DNA of 64,000 nucleotides from Thiosocius sp963753845 (lineage in GTDB: Bacteria > Pseudomonadota > Gammaproteobacteria > Chromatiales > Chromatiaceae). This document shows, piece after piece, positions 27,733 through 36,974 of this stretch (the first letter of the stretch is position 1; each line of letters begins with the position of its first letter). Made by a program: the position numbers and the translations under genes. The stretch covers positions 1 to 64,000 of the forward strand of contig CAVWEI010000032.1 of NCBI GenBank assembly GCA_963753845.1. The letters run 5' to 3'. The notes under the pieces were generated by a model, which did not search any database, was not told the DNA's origin, and saw only the letters and a list, made by a program, of their open reading frames with translations.

Positions 27733-29706
27733 TCAGCTGACCACGACTTTTCGGAACATGCCGGGCATGTGATAGAGAAGATGGCAGTGATAGGCCCAGC
27801 CACCCATGGCATCGGCGGTGACCAGGTAGCTGATCATCGCGCCCGGCTGCACGATGACCGTGTGCTTGCGCGGGATCCTGCTGCCTTCCCCCGTCTCGAG
27901 GTCGCTCCACATGCCATGCAGATGGATCGGGTGATTCATCATGGTGTCGTTGATCAGATTGATGCGCACCCGTTCGCCGAACCTGAGTTGCAGGGGTTCT
28001 GCATCGGCAAACTTGATGCCGTTCATGGACCACATGTAACGGCTCATGTTGCCGGTGAGATGCAGATTGATCTCGCGTTCGGGCTCGCGCGGGTCGTCGG
28101 TGGGTCCCAGGCGGAACAGATCGGCATAGGTCAGCACCCGACGACCATTGTTGCGCAGACCGATACCCGGGTCGTCCAACTGGTACCTGGCGGCATCGGC
28201 CAGCATATCCACCTGCGGGCCCATGCGGACATCGGCGTTGGAGACTGGTTCGGCCGAGCCGTAGCCCGCCAGCCCCGATCCCATGGCAGGCCTCTTCCGG
28301 GCCTGCCCCATCGCGCCCATGTCGTGCTGGCTGTGGTCCATTTCCATCATGCCCGCACCGCATTTCATGGCACCCATGGCGGGTTTGCTATCGCCCTTGG
28401 CGGACATGTCATGCTGGCTATGATCCATGCCCGCCATGTTGGATTGGCTGCTGTCCATGCCCGACATGTCGTGCTGACTGTGATCCATGCCTACCATATT
28501 GGATTGGCCCTGACTCATCCCCGACATGTCGTGCATGCTGTGGTCCATCGCCATCCCCATGTCGCCATGGGTCAGGATTGGCGCAGGGTCCAGCTCTGGC
28601 ACCTCTGCAAGCAGCGAGGGATCCGGGGTCAGGGTGCCGCGCGCATAGCCGGAGCGATCGATCGCCTGGGCAAAGATGCTATAGGCACGGTCATCGTGCG
28701 GTTCGACGAGAACGTCGTAGGTCTCGGCCACGCCGATGCGGAACTCGTCCACGCTGACCGGTTCGATGTACTGGCCATCGGCGGCCACGACCGTCATCTT
28801 CAGGCCGGGGATGCGCACGTCGAAGAATGTCATTGCCGCCGCGTTGATGAAGCGCAGCTTCACCCGCTCGCCACGCCTGAACAGCCCCAGCCAACCATCC
28901 GCTGGTGTCACGCCATTCATCAGGAAGGTGTAGGTGTAACCGGTCACGTCCGAGATATCACGGTCGGACATGCGCATCTGGTTCCACATGTCGCGATCGG
29001 CCCAGAAGCCGCTCCAACCCTTCTCTCTGAACTCCGCCATCGCTTCGCCGACCGTGCGCTCGCGGAAGTTGTAATAGTGCGAGAGCTTTTTCAACTTGGC
29101 GTAGATGGCGTTCGGGTCTTCGTCCGACCAGTCCGACAGCACCACGACATAGTCGCGGTCATAGGAGAAAGGCTCCGGCTCCAGCGAGTCGATGACGATG
29201 GCACCGTAGGCCCCGGTCTGCTCCTGAAAGCCCGAATGGCTGTGGTACCAGTAGGTCCCGCTCTGCATGACCGGGAAGCGATAGCTGTAGGTCTCGCCGG
29301 GTTTGATCCCCTTGAAGCCGTCGCTGATATTGGGCACGCCGTCCTGTGCGCTCGGCAGGATGATCCCGTGCCAATGGATCGAGGTGTCTTCGGCCATGTT
29401 GTTGGTTACATTGAGAGTGACTGTTTCACCCTCCTTCCAGCGCAGCACCGGTGCGGGCACCGAGCCGTTGATGGCGGTCGCAAAAAGGTCTTTGCCGGTG
29501 AAATTCACGGGTGTCGAGCTGTACGCAAGATCAAACCGCGACCCATGGAGCTCCTGCGGGCCCATCCGGGCGCGCAACTGTTCAGCATGGCTCAGGCGCG
29601 GGCTGACTCCCATACCCAGCAACGCGCCTCCCGCCGCCAAACCCTGTACGAAACGACGACGAGATATCGAAACTTCCCCAGATGGGGGCAAACAGATCTT
29701 GGACAT
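27733..29706 (-). CDS. copA: Copper resistance multicopper oxidase CopA
   Basis: The 657-aa protein has a Tat signal (ISRRRFVQGLAAGG). All four multicopper-oxidase motifs are present: HWHGIILPS, YWYHSHSGFQ, HPIHLHGMWSD and the C-terminal HCHLLYHMPGMF. Between about 385 and 475 there is a Met/His-rich stretch with repeated MDHSQHDMSGM-type units that would bind copper. The enzyme would oxidise Cu+ in the periplasm. It follows the CopL-like gene and is followed by copB after 12 bases. Confidence 0.96.
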   Translation of the reverse strand: MSKICLPPSGEVSISRRRFVQGLAAGGALLGMGVSPRLSHAEQLRARMGPQELHGSRFDLAYSSTPVNFTGKDLFATAINGSVPAPVLRWKEGETVTLNVTNNMAEDTSIHWHGIILPSAQDGVPNISDGFKGIKPGETYSYRFPVMQSGTYWYHSHSGFQEQTGAYGAIVIDSLEPEPFSYDRDYVVVLSDWSDEDPNAIYAKLKKLSHYYNFRERTVGEAMAEFREKGWSGFWADRDMWNQMRMSDRDISDVTGYTYTFLMNGVTPADGWLGLFRRGERVKLRFINAAAMTFFDVRIPGLKMTVVAADGQYIEPVSVDEFRIGVAETYDVLVEPHDDRAYSIFAQAIDRSGYARGTLTPDPSLLAEVPELDPAPILTHGDMGMAMDHSMHDMSGMSQGQSNMVGMDHSQHDMSGMDSSQSNMAGMDHSQHDMSAKGDSKPAMGAMKCGAGMMEMDHSQHDMGAMGQARKRPAMGSGLAGYGSAEPVSNADVRMGPQVDMLADAARYQLDDPGIGLRNNGRRVLTYADLFRLGPTDDPREPEREINLHLTGNMSRYMWSMNGIKFADAEPLQLRFGERVRINLINDTMMNHPIHLHGMWSDLETGEGSRIPRKHTVIVQPGAMISYLVTADAMGGWAYHCHLLYHMPGMFRKVVVS

Positions 29707-29801
29707 TTAAAAACTTCCTTCTCACGCACGGCGCCAGAGATGCAGCCGACACCAGACACAGCCGTCCGCCGGACGGACGGCAGCTCAATCAGTGAAGAAA
29801 G

Positions 29802-30188
29802 TCAGGCTTGGGGGGGTCGGAACGGAGAAGACGAATGTCCGGACAGCGAAGGGTTTGAGTCGATGGCAGAAAAGTCGAGTGAAGCGTCGTGGTCCTGCAA
29901 TTCCGCAATGCCGTGCAAGGCCGCCGCCCCAGTCCCGCAAGCACCCGCCGCGCAGATCCCACTGGCACAGCAGTCATTCTGGCAGTCGGCACAGCTCATC
30001 GCCTCTTGGCTGTCCACCAGGGGTCTTTTGATCTGCTGCGGAGAGTGCCCGGCGTGTGCTGCCGTGCGCTCGGAGACCATACCGGCCGCAGCACAGACGT
30101 GGGGTTTGGCCATCGCGCTTGCAACAGGACCCAACCCGACAAGCAGGATCAGCAGGAGACAAATGGCTCTTTTGACTTGGCAGCACAT
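29802..30188 (-). CDS. Small Cys-rich secreted protein, CopL-like
   Basis: The 128-aa protein has a signal peptide (ICLLLILLVGLGPVASAMA). The mature part is small, with a cluster of cysteines (CADCQNDCCASGICAAGACG) and a C-terminal RPPQA. Short Cys/His-rich proteins upstream of copA are annotated CopL or DUF2946-like in Xanthomonas and other proteobacteria. That it binds copper or affects cop expression is inference from the position and the cysteines. The Shine-Dalgarno site is weak. Confidence 0.65.
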   Translation of the reverse strand: MCCQVKRAICLLLILLVGLGPVASAMAKPHVCAAAGMVSERTAAHAGHSPQQIKRPLVDSQEAMSCADCQNDCCASGICAAGACGTGAAALHGIAELQDHDASLDFSAIDSNPSLSGHSSSPFRPPQA

Positions 30189-30368
30189 TTCGGAAATATA
30201 GCACCCGGGGCTTCGCCTGCAATGTGAGGCAACCAGATCCCAACAAAGTTCCGCCTGTTCTGCCTGGTCTCATCGGTTGAAAAAGGCGAGCGCCCGGCCC
30301 GGCCCCAAATCGGAGGTAAGGCGTCGGGATCATCAAGCGGGTGATTCAGGGTCTGCCAGTACCGGCAG

Positions 30369-30671
30369 TCACTTCTTGCTGCGCGACGACCAGGTCAATG
30401 ATTTGGCATTCGTTGCCATACTGCGTGAATTGAAGGAGTCCGCACATCCCTCTGCGTATTCCTTCACCTCGGCATGAGTTCCACGGTGCAGGCCGGTAAT
30501 GCGTGATTTGCCGCTCGCGATCGTATAACGATACCAATCATCGGCTGTCTCCAGACCGGGATCGATCGCCTTGTGGACCGACACAACACGGTATATCGGC
30601 CGCAGTGACTTGCCGGCAGTAGCAGTATCGGTGGGAGACTGAGTTGACATTTTCGAAACCTGAAGATCCAT
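30369..30671 (-). CDS. Small soluble conserved-looking protein, function unknown
   Basis: About 100 aa from the ATG at 30671, with GGAG nine bases upstream; an ATG at 30650 is possible. The sequence has an ordered, mixed core (RPIYRVVSVHKAIDPG, DDWYRYTIASGKSRITGLHR, VKEYAEGCADSFNSRS) and a basic tail. There is no signal peptide or membrane segment. I do not recognise a named family. Confidence 0.55.
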   Translation of the reverse strand: MDLQVSKMSTQSPTDTATAGKSLRPIYRVVSVHKAIDPGLETADDWYRYTIASGKSRITGLHRGTHAEVKEYAEGCADSFNSRSMATNAKSLTWSSRSKK

Positions 30672-30993
30672 TAGGAACTTCTCCAAAGGTGGAGACCATC
30701 GACCCTGACTTTCGCCGGATTGTGGCGCGGAAGTTCAACACCCGAACGGTAGACGCGGCCCCAGCATAGTCCTTTTGCGGATCGAGAAGCAGAAAACATG
30801 CAAACGGTCGCCTCCGGGAGGCGGACAGGATGGAGCGCGATCACACACCCTCGCACATGCGGATTCCGTTCGCAAAAACACCTTGCTATTACTCCCGGAG
30901 GGCGTAGCTTGGGCACAACTGACAAAGTCGGTCAGTGACTGGACGCGCCATCCATCCTCAGGCGTTTGTTCGAAAATGACGGGAGTGAATGAC
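30672..30993. other. Intergenic region between two divergent small genes
   Basis: About 320 bases with no supported gene. It must hold the start signals of the genes at 30671 (minus) and 30994 (plus). I see no clear promoter or repeat. Confidence 0.5.
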
Positions 30994-31125
30994 ATGTCCA
31001 AGACCGAAAAATCCAACAGGGAATCCAAAAAAGAGCCCTTGCTGACACCCAAGGAAAAGAAGGCCGCCAAGCAGGCGAAAAAACATGCCGGAGATCATGC
31101 CCCCCTTATCGTGAAGACCCACTGA
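30994..31125 (+). CDS. Lysine-rich 43-residue protein
   Basis: The short frame starts at an ATG behind GGGAGTGA and encodes MSKTEKSNRESKKEPL, then a very basic helix with TPKEKKAAKQAKKHAGD, and ends APLIVKTH. The good ribosome-binding site and the protein-like composition support a real gene. The function is unknown; such Lys-rich mini-proteins may bind nucleic acid or ribosomes. Confidence 0.6.
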   Translation: MSKTEKSNRESKKEPLLTPKEKKAAKQAKKHAGDHAPLIVKTH

Positions 31126-31462
31126 CCGCGTTTACCCGGCAGCGTTCGTCACGCGGCATCCGCTATGCCGGCAAGCCGATCGTTGGGAGATTGATGCGTC
31201 GGGCTAACCTGCAAGTTGCACCAGTCGATCACAGGCGGGCATGTAGGCCCGTTAAAGAATGCGGCAGATCTTAATATCCGGGTGATTTACGGGGGCACAG
31301 TTTGAAATCCGCCTGGGATCTATCCGGGCGCTCGCTTGCCCAGGCACGCTTGCACTTGCTCTTCACTCAAGTCATAGCTACAGCTATGCCTTTCGTTCCA
31401 GAGCGGCGCCCAACCACACCTGGCCGGCGCGATCATCCCGGATACTGGTGCAATTTGCAGGT
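31126..31462. other. Intergenic stretch without a supported gene
   Basis: About 340 bases with no convincing reading frame on either strand. One short dyad is visible at 31373-31388 (CATAGCT-AC-AGCTATG). Confidence 0.5.
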
Positions 31463-31774
31463 CTAATTGCTGTCCCACATCACATTGCATTCGGCCTTCG
31501 CCGCTGCCTTGAGCAATTCGATCAGGGGCAACGCACGGTGAGAAAGACTCACCGGAGGCTCAGCATCCTCTTCCTGCGCAGGTGTTTGCGGCTCGGGCGA
31601 CTGCCGTTCTTTCTCCACCGCAGCCTGCAGGCGCTCCAGCGCCGCCGGGACATCTGCTGCCACGAGAGCACTGGGCACGGTGCCACTATGCCCCATCATC
31701 TTCAGTAATCTGAGGGCCACGTCGCCGAACATCGTTATGTCGGCATAGGCCGGGCATGAAAAAGTTACCAACAT
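31463..31774 (-). CDS. DUF1840 family protein
   Basis: The 103-aa protein matches the family pattern along its length: MLVTFSCPAYADITMFGDVA, then LLKMMGHSGTVPSALVAADV, a Glu/Pro-rich linker, and the C-terminal VSLSHRALPLIELLKAA. It is soluble with no signal peptide. The role of DUF1840 proteins is unknown. The start follows GGGAGAG. Confidence 0.85.
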   Translation of the reverse strand: MLVTFSCPAYADITMFGDVALRLLKMMGHSGTVPSALVAADVPAALERLQAAVEKERQSPEPQTPAQEEDAEPPVSLSHRALPLIELLKAAAKAECNVMWDSN

Positions 31775-32196
31775 GATTATCTGCTCTCCCAGGTATCAAA
31801 CAGTGCCATCGCTGGCCGCTCACGACGCAAATCCCCGCTGCAGAAAGGATAGTCGAGCTACCGGCTCCGGCCTCCCCACCCCCGCCGCCACAACGAGATC
31901 ACCCATTGGCGCGCAATCAACCTTGCAGTCCGCGGGGGCGATTTATCGATCCTCCGTCGCATTTATCCCTGATACAACGGTCTAAAAGGGCGAGAGCCAG
32001 AATACACGGTTCCGAAGCCGTGCATCACATCCCCGCTTGCGATGTGATGAACATCCAGGAAAAGGCCCCGGGTGCTGTTTCAAGCTTCACCGCATCCGGC
32101 CGCAAAATCGGCGTCTTTGGAATCGGATGGAGATTCCGCAGGGAGCCGCCAAAGACATGCCGCCATACGAGCGGCAGGCAACAGGAGGGGGTCACC
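31775..32196. other. Intergenic stretch upstream of the 105-aa protein gene
   Basis: About 420 bases with no convincing coding. The frame of the downstream gene is open from 31906, but its upstream part is Arg/Pro-rich, lacks protein-like order, and lies before the strong ribosome-binding site at about 32186. Confidence 0.55.
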
Positions 32197-32514
32197 ATGT
32201 TAACTTACTCGCTTTCCCGTGCAGCACCCACCATAAGGTTCGAGTTCGCGAACTGGGTCGGGACCGACGCGTTGCCGCGCGACCGGACCCAAAGCCGACT
32301 TCTGCACGAACCAAAATTCCGTATCGATACCATCGACCCGATGACCGGCGGCAATATCAAGGACATCACCGGCCATCCGTCGCTGGTGGACGGCAACCTG
32401 ACGATCTACTTCGAAACAACTGAGACGCGCCAGGCCTATCTCGACATGCCGCTGAACCATCCCAGTCCACGTTTGCCCTTCGCGGCGAATGACGAGGACG
32501 ACAGGGGCGGTTAA
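32197..32514 (+). CDS. Conserved-looking 105-aa protein, function unknown
   Basis: The ATG at 32197 follows AGGAGGGGG. The protein has no signal or membrane segment; readable stretches include EPKFRIDTIDPMTGGNIKDI and GNLTIYFETTETRQAYLDMP. I do not recognise the family. The strong Shine-Dalgarno site and mixed composition make it a likely real gene. Confidence 0.6.
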   Translation: MLTYSLSRAAPTIRFEFANWVGTDALPRDRTQSRLLHEPKFRIDTIDPMTGGNIKDITGHPSLVDGNLTIYFETTETRQAYLDMPLNHPSPRLPFAANDEDDRGG

Positions 32515-32659
32515 GCGTTGGCCTGATCATTGCCCAGGGTTTCCTCCGGCCTTCATCCCGCGGCGGTCGATGCAATGGTTGCTGAGCCGGCAATCATTGC
32601 CTAGCATGTTCTCGAAGGAACAATCATGTCCCGACGAACGCTCTCTCAGGGGAAATCCA

Positions 32660-32983
32660 ATGAGCCCATCGACTCAATCATCTGTCAACAAATCCGAAAA
32701 GGAAGAAACCCGCGCAAATCAGGCGAGCGAGACTGAACGTGTCGCCAAGATGATTCATGAGGCCATCGACCGGCTTGCCGTGCACGCAGCGGAGGCCGAG
32801 CAGCGGATCAAGGATGCCGCGGCAGATGCGCAAAGCAAGGTGCACGCAACCAAGCAGAACGCCAAGGCCAAGGGTAGCGAGGCCGTAACAGTCACCGAGA
32901 ACTATGTCGACCAGCACCCGTGGGCTGCGCTCGGCATCGCTTTCGGTGCGGGAATCATCATCTCGTCACTTTTGCGCCGTTGA
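32660..32983 (+). CDS. DUF883/YqjD/ElaB-type membrane-anchored protein
   Basis: The 107-aa protein has a charged, Ala-rich helix (KMIHEAIDRLAVHAAEAEQR, then KDAAADAQSKVHATKQNAKA) and a C-terminal membrane anchor (HPWAALGIAFGAGIIISSLLR). This is the DUF883 layout. In E. coli the relatives YqjD and ElaB bind ribosomes and are stationary-phase proteins. The stop codon overlaps the start of the next gene (TGATG). Confidence 0.9.
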   Translation: MSPSTQSSVNKSEKEETRANQASETERVAKMIHEAIDRLAVHAAEAEQRIKDAAADAQSKVHATKQNAKAKGSEAVTVTENYVDQHPWAALGIAFGAGIIISSLLRR

Positions 32984-33396
32984 TGGAATCGTCCATACCC
33001 GGGGACGCCGAGGCGCCGTCGTTGCGCGGTGACCTGTCGGCGATCGTGCGCGGCTATCGTGCAGCGGCCGGGTCGACCGCGGACCTGGCCGCCGCCGAAT
33101 TGAGGTTGGCGGCATCGACCACGGTACTGCTCCTGGCACTGGCGATCGCCATCGCGCTTTTTGCCAGCGCCGCGTGGCTGCTGCTGATGCTGGCGCTCGC
33201 TGCCCTGCTTGCCGACGCATCGGCATGGCCTGCCGCGTTGGCGGCGATAGCCGGTGCGAACCTGCTTGCGGCCCTGGGTTGTTGGGCCTGGATGCGGGCG
33301 GTAACACCCAATCTCACCTTTCGTGAACTTCGGGCGGCTCTCGCGGGGGGCCCGGCACCCGGCGATGACGCCGCGCAACAGACCGCAGGCGGATGA
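32983..33396 (+). CDS. YqjE-like (phage-holin superfamily III) membrane protein
   Basis: The 137-aa protein has two adjacent hydrophobic helices (about 45-100) after an amphipathic start (IVRGYRAAAGSTADLAAAEL). This matches the YqjE/Phage_holin_3_6 family, normally found after YqjD. It overlaps both neighbours by a few bases, so the three genes form one operon. There is no evidence of a phage here. Confidence 0.82.
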   Translation: MESSIPGDAEAPSLRGDLSAIVRGYRAAAGSTADLAAAELRLAASTTVLLLALAIAIALFASAAWLLLMLALAALLADASAWPAALAAIAGANLLAALGCWAWMRAVTPNLTFRELRAALAGGPAPGDDAAQQTAGG

Positions 33397-33725
33397 TGCT
33401 CGATCGCCTTACCTTGTCTGCGCAACGCCGCGAGGTCGCCGATCTTGCGAGGACCGCCGCCTCGCTCCGGCAGGATGCCCTGGAATCCAGCAATCGCGCA
33501 TGGTCGACGTTTGAATCGCGATTCAAACAGCGCAGTTCGCTGGCGCTGGCCTTCGTGTGCGGCCTGACGCTGGCCATGGTGGTGCCACAGGCACGCCGCG
33601 GCCTGCCTGCCGAAGAGCGTCGACCGATCTCCAACAACGCAGCGCTCCGGCAGGTACTCACCTGGGTGCGTACCTACACCCTGGGTCGAATGCTACGCGC
33701 CTTGACCAACATCCTCGAAGCCTGA
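33393..33725 (+). CDS. YqjK-like small protein
   Basis: The 110-aa protein begins at ATGATG overlapping the upstream stop. It has a charged N-terminal helix, one hydrophobic segment (SSLALAFVCGLTLAMVVP), and a basic C-terminus. The position after YqjD- and YqjE-like genes suggests the YqjK slot, although sequence support is limited. Confidence 0.65.
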   Translation: MMLDRLTLSAQRREVADLARTAASLRQDALESSNRAWSTFESRFKQRSSLALAFVCGLTLAMVVPQARRGLPAEERRPISNNAALRQVLTWVRTYTLGRMLRALTNILEA

Positions 33726-33803
33726 CAGCAAAGGGGCTCCCTGTCCCGCTTGAAAACCGACGACGAACGCCTCGCCCCCGACGCACACAGCCCGGCCTGA
33801 GAC

Positions 33804-34460
33804 ATGCACCCACTCGACAGCATGAGCGACGAAACGACGATTCAGCTTGTGCCGACAACGCCCGGGCAGGATCTCCCGGCCGATGAGCCGCCACCCGGGG
33901 ATGCCGCCGGCCGGATACCCGGCAACCTCGGCATCTGGGTCGGGATCACCTGCGTGTTCGTCGAGTTTGCCGTCCTGTTCATCGTCTATTTCGTCGCCCG
34001 GGCAAACTTTCCCGAGGCCTTTCACGAGGGTACGAAGTTGCTCTCCCGCTGGACGGGCACCCTGATCACGCTGCTGATGATCAGCACCAGCTTGTGCCTC
34101 GCCGCCTCGGTGGCAATGATACGCGCCGGCAAGCGGCGCACCTCTCTGTACTGGTTGATCGCCGGGGTACTGATCGCTTTCGGCTACCCGGTAACCAAGT
34201 ACTTTGAAATCACCTGGAATATGGCCCACGGGATCAACGCACAAAGCGGGGTGTTCATCGGCGCCTACTACTACCTCACGATCAACCACCTGGTGCACGC
34301 AAGTTGGGGGATACTCGGCATGCTCTGGGTGCTGGTACGGCACCTGAACGGCAACTATTCCGCCAGGGAATACGGCGGCCTGGAGGCACTGGCCTCCTAT
34401 TGGCACGCAACCGACATCATCTGGCTGGCCATCTTTCCGTTCTTCTACGTCCTCGCCTGA
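33804..34460 (+). CDS. Heme-copper oxidase subunit III family protein (NorE-like)
   Basis: The 218-aa protein has about five transmembrane helices. The segments GNLGIWVGITCVFVEFAVLF, YYLTINHLVHASWGILGMLW and ASYWHATDIIWLAIFPFFYV match short subunit III proteins such as NorE. It starts at 33804, or at an ATG six codons later. No subunit I gene (norB or cox) is in the window. The next gene follows after three bases and looks like NorF. Confidence 0.85.
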   Translation: MHPLDSMSDETTIQLVPTTPGQDLPADEPPPGDAAGRIPGNLGIWVGITCVFVEFAVLFIVYFVARANFPEAFHEGTKLLSRWTGTLITLLMISTSLCLAASVAMIRAGKRRTSLYWLIAGVLIAFGYPVTKYFEITWNMAHGINAQSGVFIGAYYYLTINHLVHASWGILGMLWVLVRHLNGNYSAREYGGLEALASYWHATDIIWLAIFPFFYVLA

Positions 34461-34463
34461 ATC

Positions 34464-34775
34464 ATGAATACCCGGGATCTCAAACCTTCGACACGACTCA
34501 TGCCACTGTTCCTCGCCTGGCTCGGACTGGTCCTGCTGACCCTTGTGAGTCTTGGCCTGGGCGAATGGCTGCAAGATGCCTCGTCCTGGCTGCCACCCCT
34601 GGTGGCGGCGATCATCTGGCTGAAGGCGTTTCTGGTCGCACGCTACTTCCTCGAGGTACCGATCTGCCACACGTTCATCCGCCGTCTGACCTGGGGCTTC
34701 ATCGCCTTCGCACCCATCACGCTGGTGCTCACCGACCTTTTCGGTCGACAGTTCGCCGCGTGGGTGCAGGTATGA
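34464..34775 (+). CDS. Subunit IV-like small membrane protein (NorF-like)
   Basis: The 103-aa protein has three hydrophobic helices. WLKAFLVARYFLEVP matches the prokaryotic cytochrome c oxidase subunit IV/NorF pattern. It is coupled to the subunit III-like gene. Together they may serve a nitric-oxide reductase or oxidase encoded elsewhere. Confidence 0.8.
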   Translation: MNTRDLKPSTRLMPLFLAWLGLVLLTLVSLGLGEWLQDASSWLPPLVAAIIWLKAFLVARYFLEVPICHTFIRRLTWGFIAFAPITLVLTDLFGRQFAAWVQV

Positions 34776-34871
34776 AATCGACACTGCACCCTGGTGCCGC
34801 ATATCCCCTTGTGGGCTGGCGCCGGACATGATCCAGCCCCGATAGGGAAAAACCCTGGGAATCCACCCTAT

Positions 34872-34901
34872 TTGACTATTCGCCGAACCTTGCTCTCTAA
34901 T
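34872..34901 (+). promoter_or_regulatory. Putative sigma-70 promoter for the kor-rnf operon
   Basis: TTGACT at 34872-34877 and TCTAAT at 34896-34901 are 18 bases apart. The first gene of the block starts at 35067, so a leader of about 160 bases would be made. No other promoter-like pair of similar quality was seen between 34776 and 35066. Confidence 0.45.
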
Positions 34902-35066
34902 GCCTGAGAACAGTGAGAACAACTTGGCCTCGTTCGGCTGGGCGGGCCGCTACCGACCTGCCCTGCCACTGCAGGAATATCTCCTGCCGCTGTTCGCAAC
35001 GAGCCGAGATGCACACCGGGAGGCAGGCACCGACGTCTCGTTGGGCAACAGAGGAAGGGGCGTAAC

Positions 35067-36974
35067 ATGGTGGACATCGCGCAAACCCCGGGGCCAGCCG
35101 AACAGGCCGATCCCATCCACGAGCATATCGTCGAGATCGTCAGCGACTCCGGTGAAGGGGCACAAAAGGCGGGACAGACCTTCGGCACCATCAGTGCCAG
35201 GATGGGGAACGGGGTCTGGACGGTGGAGATCATACCCGCCGAGATACAGCCCCCGGCCCGCTCCCCGGCCGGTGCCAGCGGCATCCGGATCCGGCTCGCC
35301 TCACATTACATCACCAACATGGGCGACGAGGCCGACATCGTCGTCGCCTTCAACGAACAGGTGCTTTACTCGCGCATCGTCAGCGGCGCATACAGAAAGG
35401 GCACAACAGTCCTGCTCGAGAACAAATGGCGCGACGACCCGGCCCCCGAGATCCGCGAGCAATACGCCAAGGCTGTCGCGGAGTTTCGAGAGAATGGCCT
35501 GGTCGTCCACGAACTGCCCATCGAAAAGGCCTGCCTGGAAATCACACCCGACCCGCGCAAGGGCAAGAACATGTTCGTTCTGGGCATGCTCTGCCGGATC
35601 TACTCGCGGGACACCGGGCAGGCCAGGAACGAGATCGCCAATACATTCAAGCGCAAGGGCGAGAAGGTCATAAGCATCAATCAGCAATTGTTCGATGCCG
35701 GTTATGACTTCGCCCGGGAGCACGTCGAGCTCCATTACCTTGTCCCGCCTCAGCCGGAAGAGCAGACCAGGGGCAAGCGCTATATCGTGACCAACGGCAA
35801 CACGGCCCTGGGACTGGGCGTCATGGCCTCGGGTATGGAACTGGTATCCATGTATCCCATCACACCCGCCACATCGGCCTCGCACTACCTGGCGGACGTG
35901 TTTCACGAGGTCGGTGGGTTCGTGCACCAGGCAGAGGACGAAATCGCCGCGATCGGATTCGCCATCGGCTCCTCTTACGCGGGCAAGACCGCCTGTACCA
36001 TCACGTCCGGCCCCGGCCTTGCACTCAAGACCGAGATGCTGGCCCTGGCGGTGATGGCCGAGGTACCCCTGGTCGTAATCGTCGTTCAGCGCGGCGGGCC
36101 ATCCACCGGGCTGCCCACCAAGGTCGAACAGGGCGACCTGCTGGCTGCGCTCTTCGGTGAACCCGGCGATGCGCCAAAGGTGGTGATGGCCGCCACCACC
36201 ATCCAGGAGTGCCTGGAGTTCGTGGTCATGTCGCGACGTCTTGCAGAGGCATTTCGCATCCCGGTGGTGCTGCTGACGGATGCCAACCTGGCCACCGGCG
36301 TACAACCCTATGAGCGCCCGAAGCCGACCCTCGACTGGCTGGCCCCGCCCATCGATCAGTCGGACTGGGACGAGGACGTGCCACCCTATCAATGGGATGA
36401 AGAAACCGGGCTGTCCTCCCGCCCGATCCCTGGCATGCCCGGCGGGCACTACATCCTTACCGGGCTGGCCCATACCCGGCAGAGCAAGGTGGCCTACGAC
36501 GCCGATTCCAACCAGCTGGGCTGCGATATGCGCAGCCGCAAGCTGGCTGCCCTGGCGAGCACCCTGAGGCCGCCGCAGATACACGGCGCCCCCGAGGGGG
36601 ACCTGCTGGTCGTGGGATGGGGCTCCACCCTGGGTGCCGTCGAAGAGGCGGTGGACAGGGCACGCGCAGAGGGTCTCCAGGTCTCCTCACTGCACCTGCG
36701 CTTCCTCTCTCCTATGGAACCTGGCCTGAAAGAGATATTTCGGGGTTTTCGCAGGGTGATGACGGTGGAGATCAACTACAGCGACAAACCAAATGCCCCG
36801 CTGATCAACCACGAGACCCGCCGTTACGCCCAGCTTGCCTGGCTGTTGAGGGCCCACACCCTGATCGACGTGGACTGCTGGTCGGTGGTGCAGGGACAAC
36901 CGCTTCAGCCCGGGACCATACTGAACGAGTTGCGCCAACGGCTTGCGGCCACGAACCTGGAAGGAGACAGCTGA
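35067..36974 (+). CDS. korA: 2-oxoacid:ferredoxin oxidoreductase, fused gamma-alpha subunit (KorA)
   Basis: The 635-aa protein has an N-terminal gamma domain (about 15-235; TFGTISARMG, SHYITNMGDEADIVVAFNEQ) fused to the alpha pyrimidine-binding domain. The alpha part starts at about 242 with TNGNTALGLGVMASGMELVS, then YPITPATSASHYL, the TSGPGLALKTEMLALAVMAE stretch and RGGPSTGLPTKVEQGDL. A transketolase-C-like domain ends it (LVVGWGSTLGAVEEAVDRAR). This gamma-alpha fusion is typical of KorA/2-oxoglutarate:ferredoxin oxidoreductases; the exact 2-oxoacid is not certain. The start follows GAGGAAGGGG. It overlaps korB by one base. Confidence 0.94.
   Translation: MVDIAQTPGPAEQADPIHEHIVEIVSDSGEGAQKAGQTFGTISARMGNGVWTVEIIPAEIQPPARSPAGASGIRIRLASHYITNMGDEADIVVAFNEQVLYSRIVSGAYRKGTTVLLENKWRDDPAPEIREQYAKAVAEFRENGLVVHELPIEKACLEITPDPRKGKNMFVLGMLCRIYSRDTGQARNEIANTFKRKGEKVISINQQLFDAGYDFAREHVELHYLVPPQPEEQTRGKRYIVTNGNTALGLGVMASGMELVSMYPITPATSASHYLADVFHEVGGFVHQAEDEIAAIGFAIGSSYAGKTACTITSGPGLALKTEMLALAVMAEVPLVVIVVQRGGPSTGLPTKVEQGDLLAALFGEPGDAPKVVMAATTIQECLEFVVMSRRLAEAFRIPVVLLTDANLATGVQPYERPKPTLDWLAPPIDQSDWDEDVPPYQWDEETGLSSRPIPGMPGGHYILTGLAHTRQSKVAYDADSNQLGCDMRSRKLAALASTLRPPQIHGAPEGDLLVVGWGSTLGAVEEAVDRARAEGLQVSSLHLRFLSPMEPGLKEIFRGFRRVMTVEINYSDKPNAPLINHETRRYAQLAWLLRAHTLIDVDCWSVVQGQPLQPGTILNELRQRLAATNLEGDS

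Noticed and set aside
27769..30201. 810-residue plus-strand frame
   Set aside because: Antisense to copA and the CopL-like gene; the His-rich appearance mirrors Met codons on the other strand.
31126..31462. Possible insertion-sequence relic
   Set aside because: No transposase fragment, terminal repeat pair or target duplication could be found; only a short dyad is present.
32983..33396. Phage holin and prophage remnant
   Set aside because: The holin-superfamily domain is the YqjE housekeeping type, located between YqjD- and YqjK-like genes; no phage genes are near.
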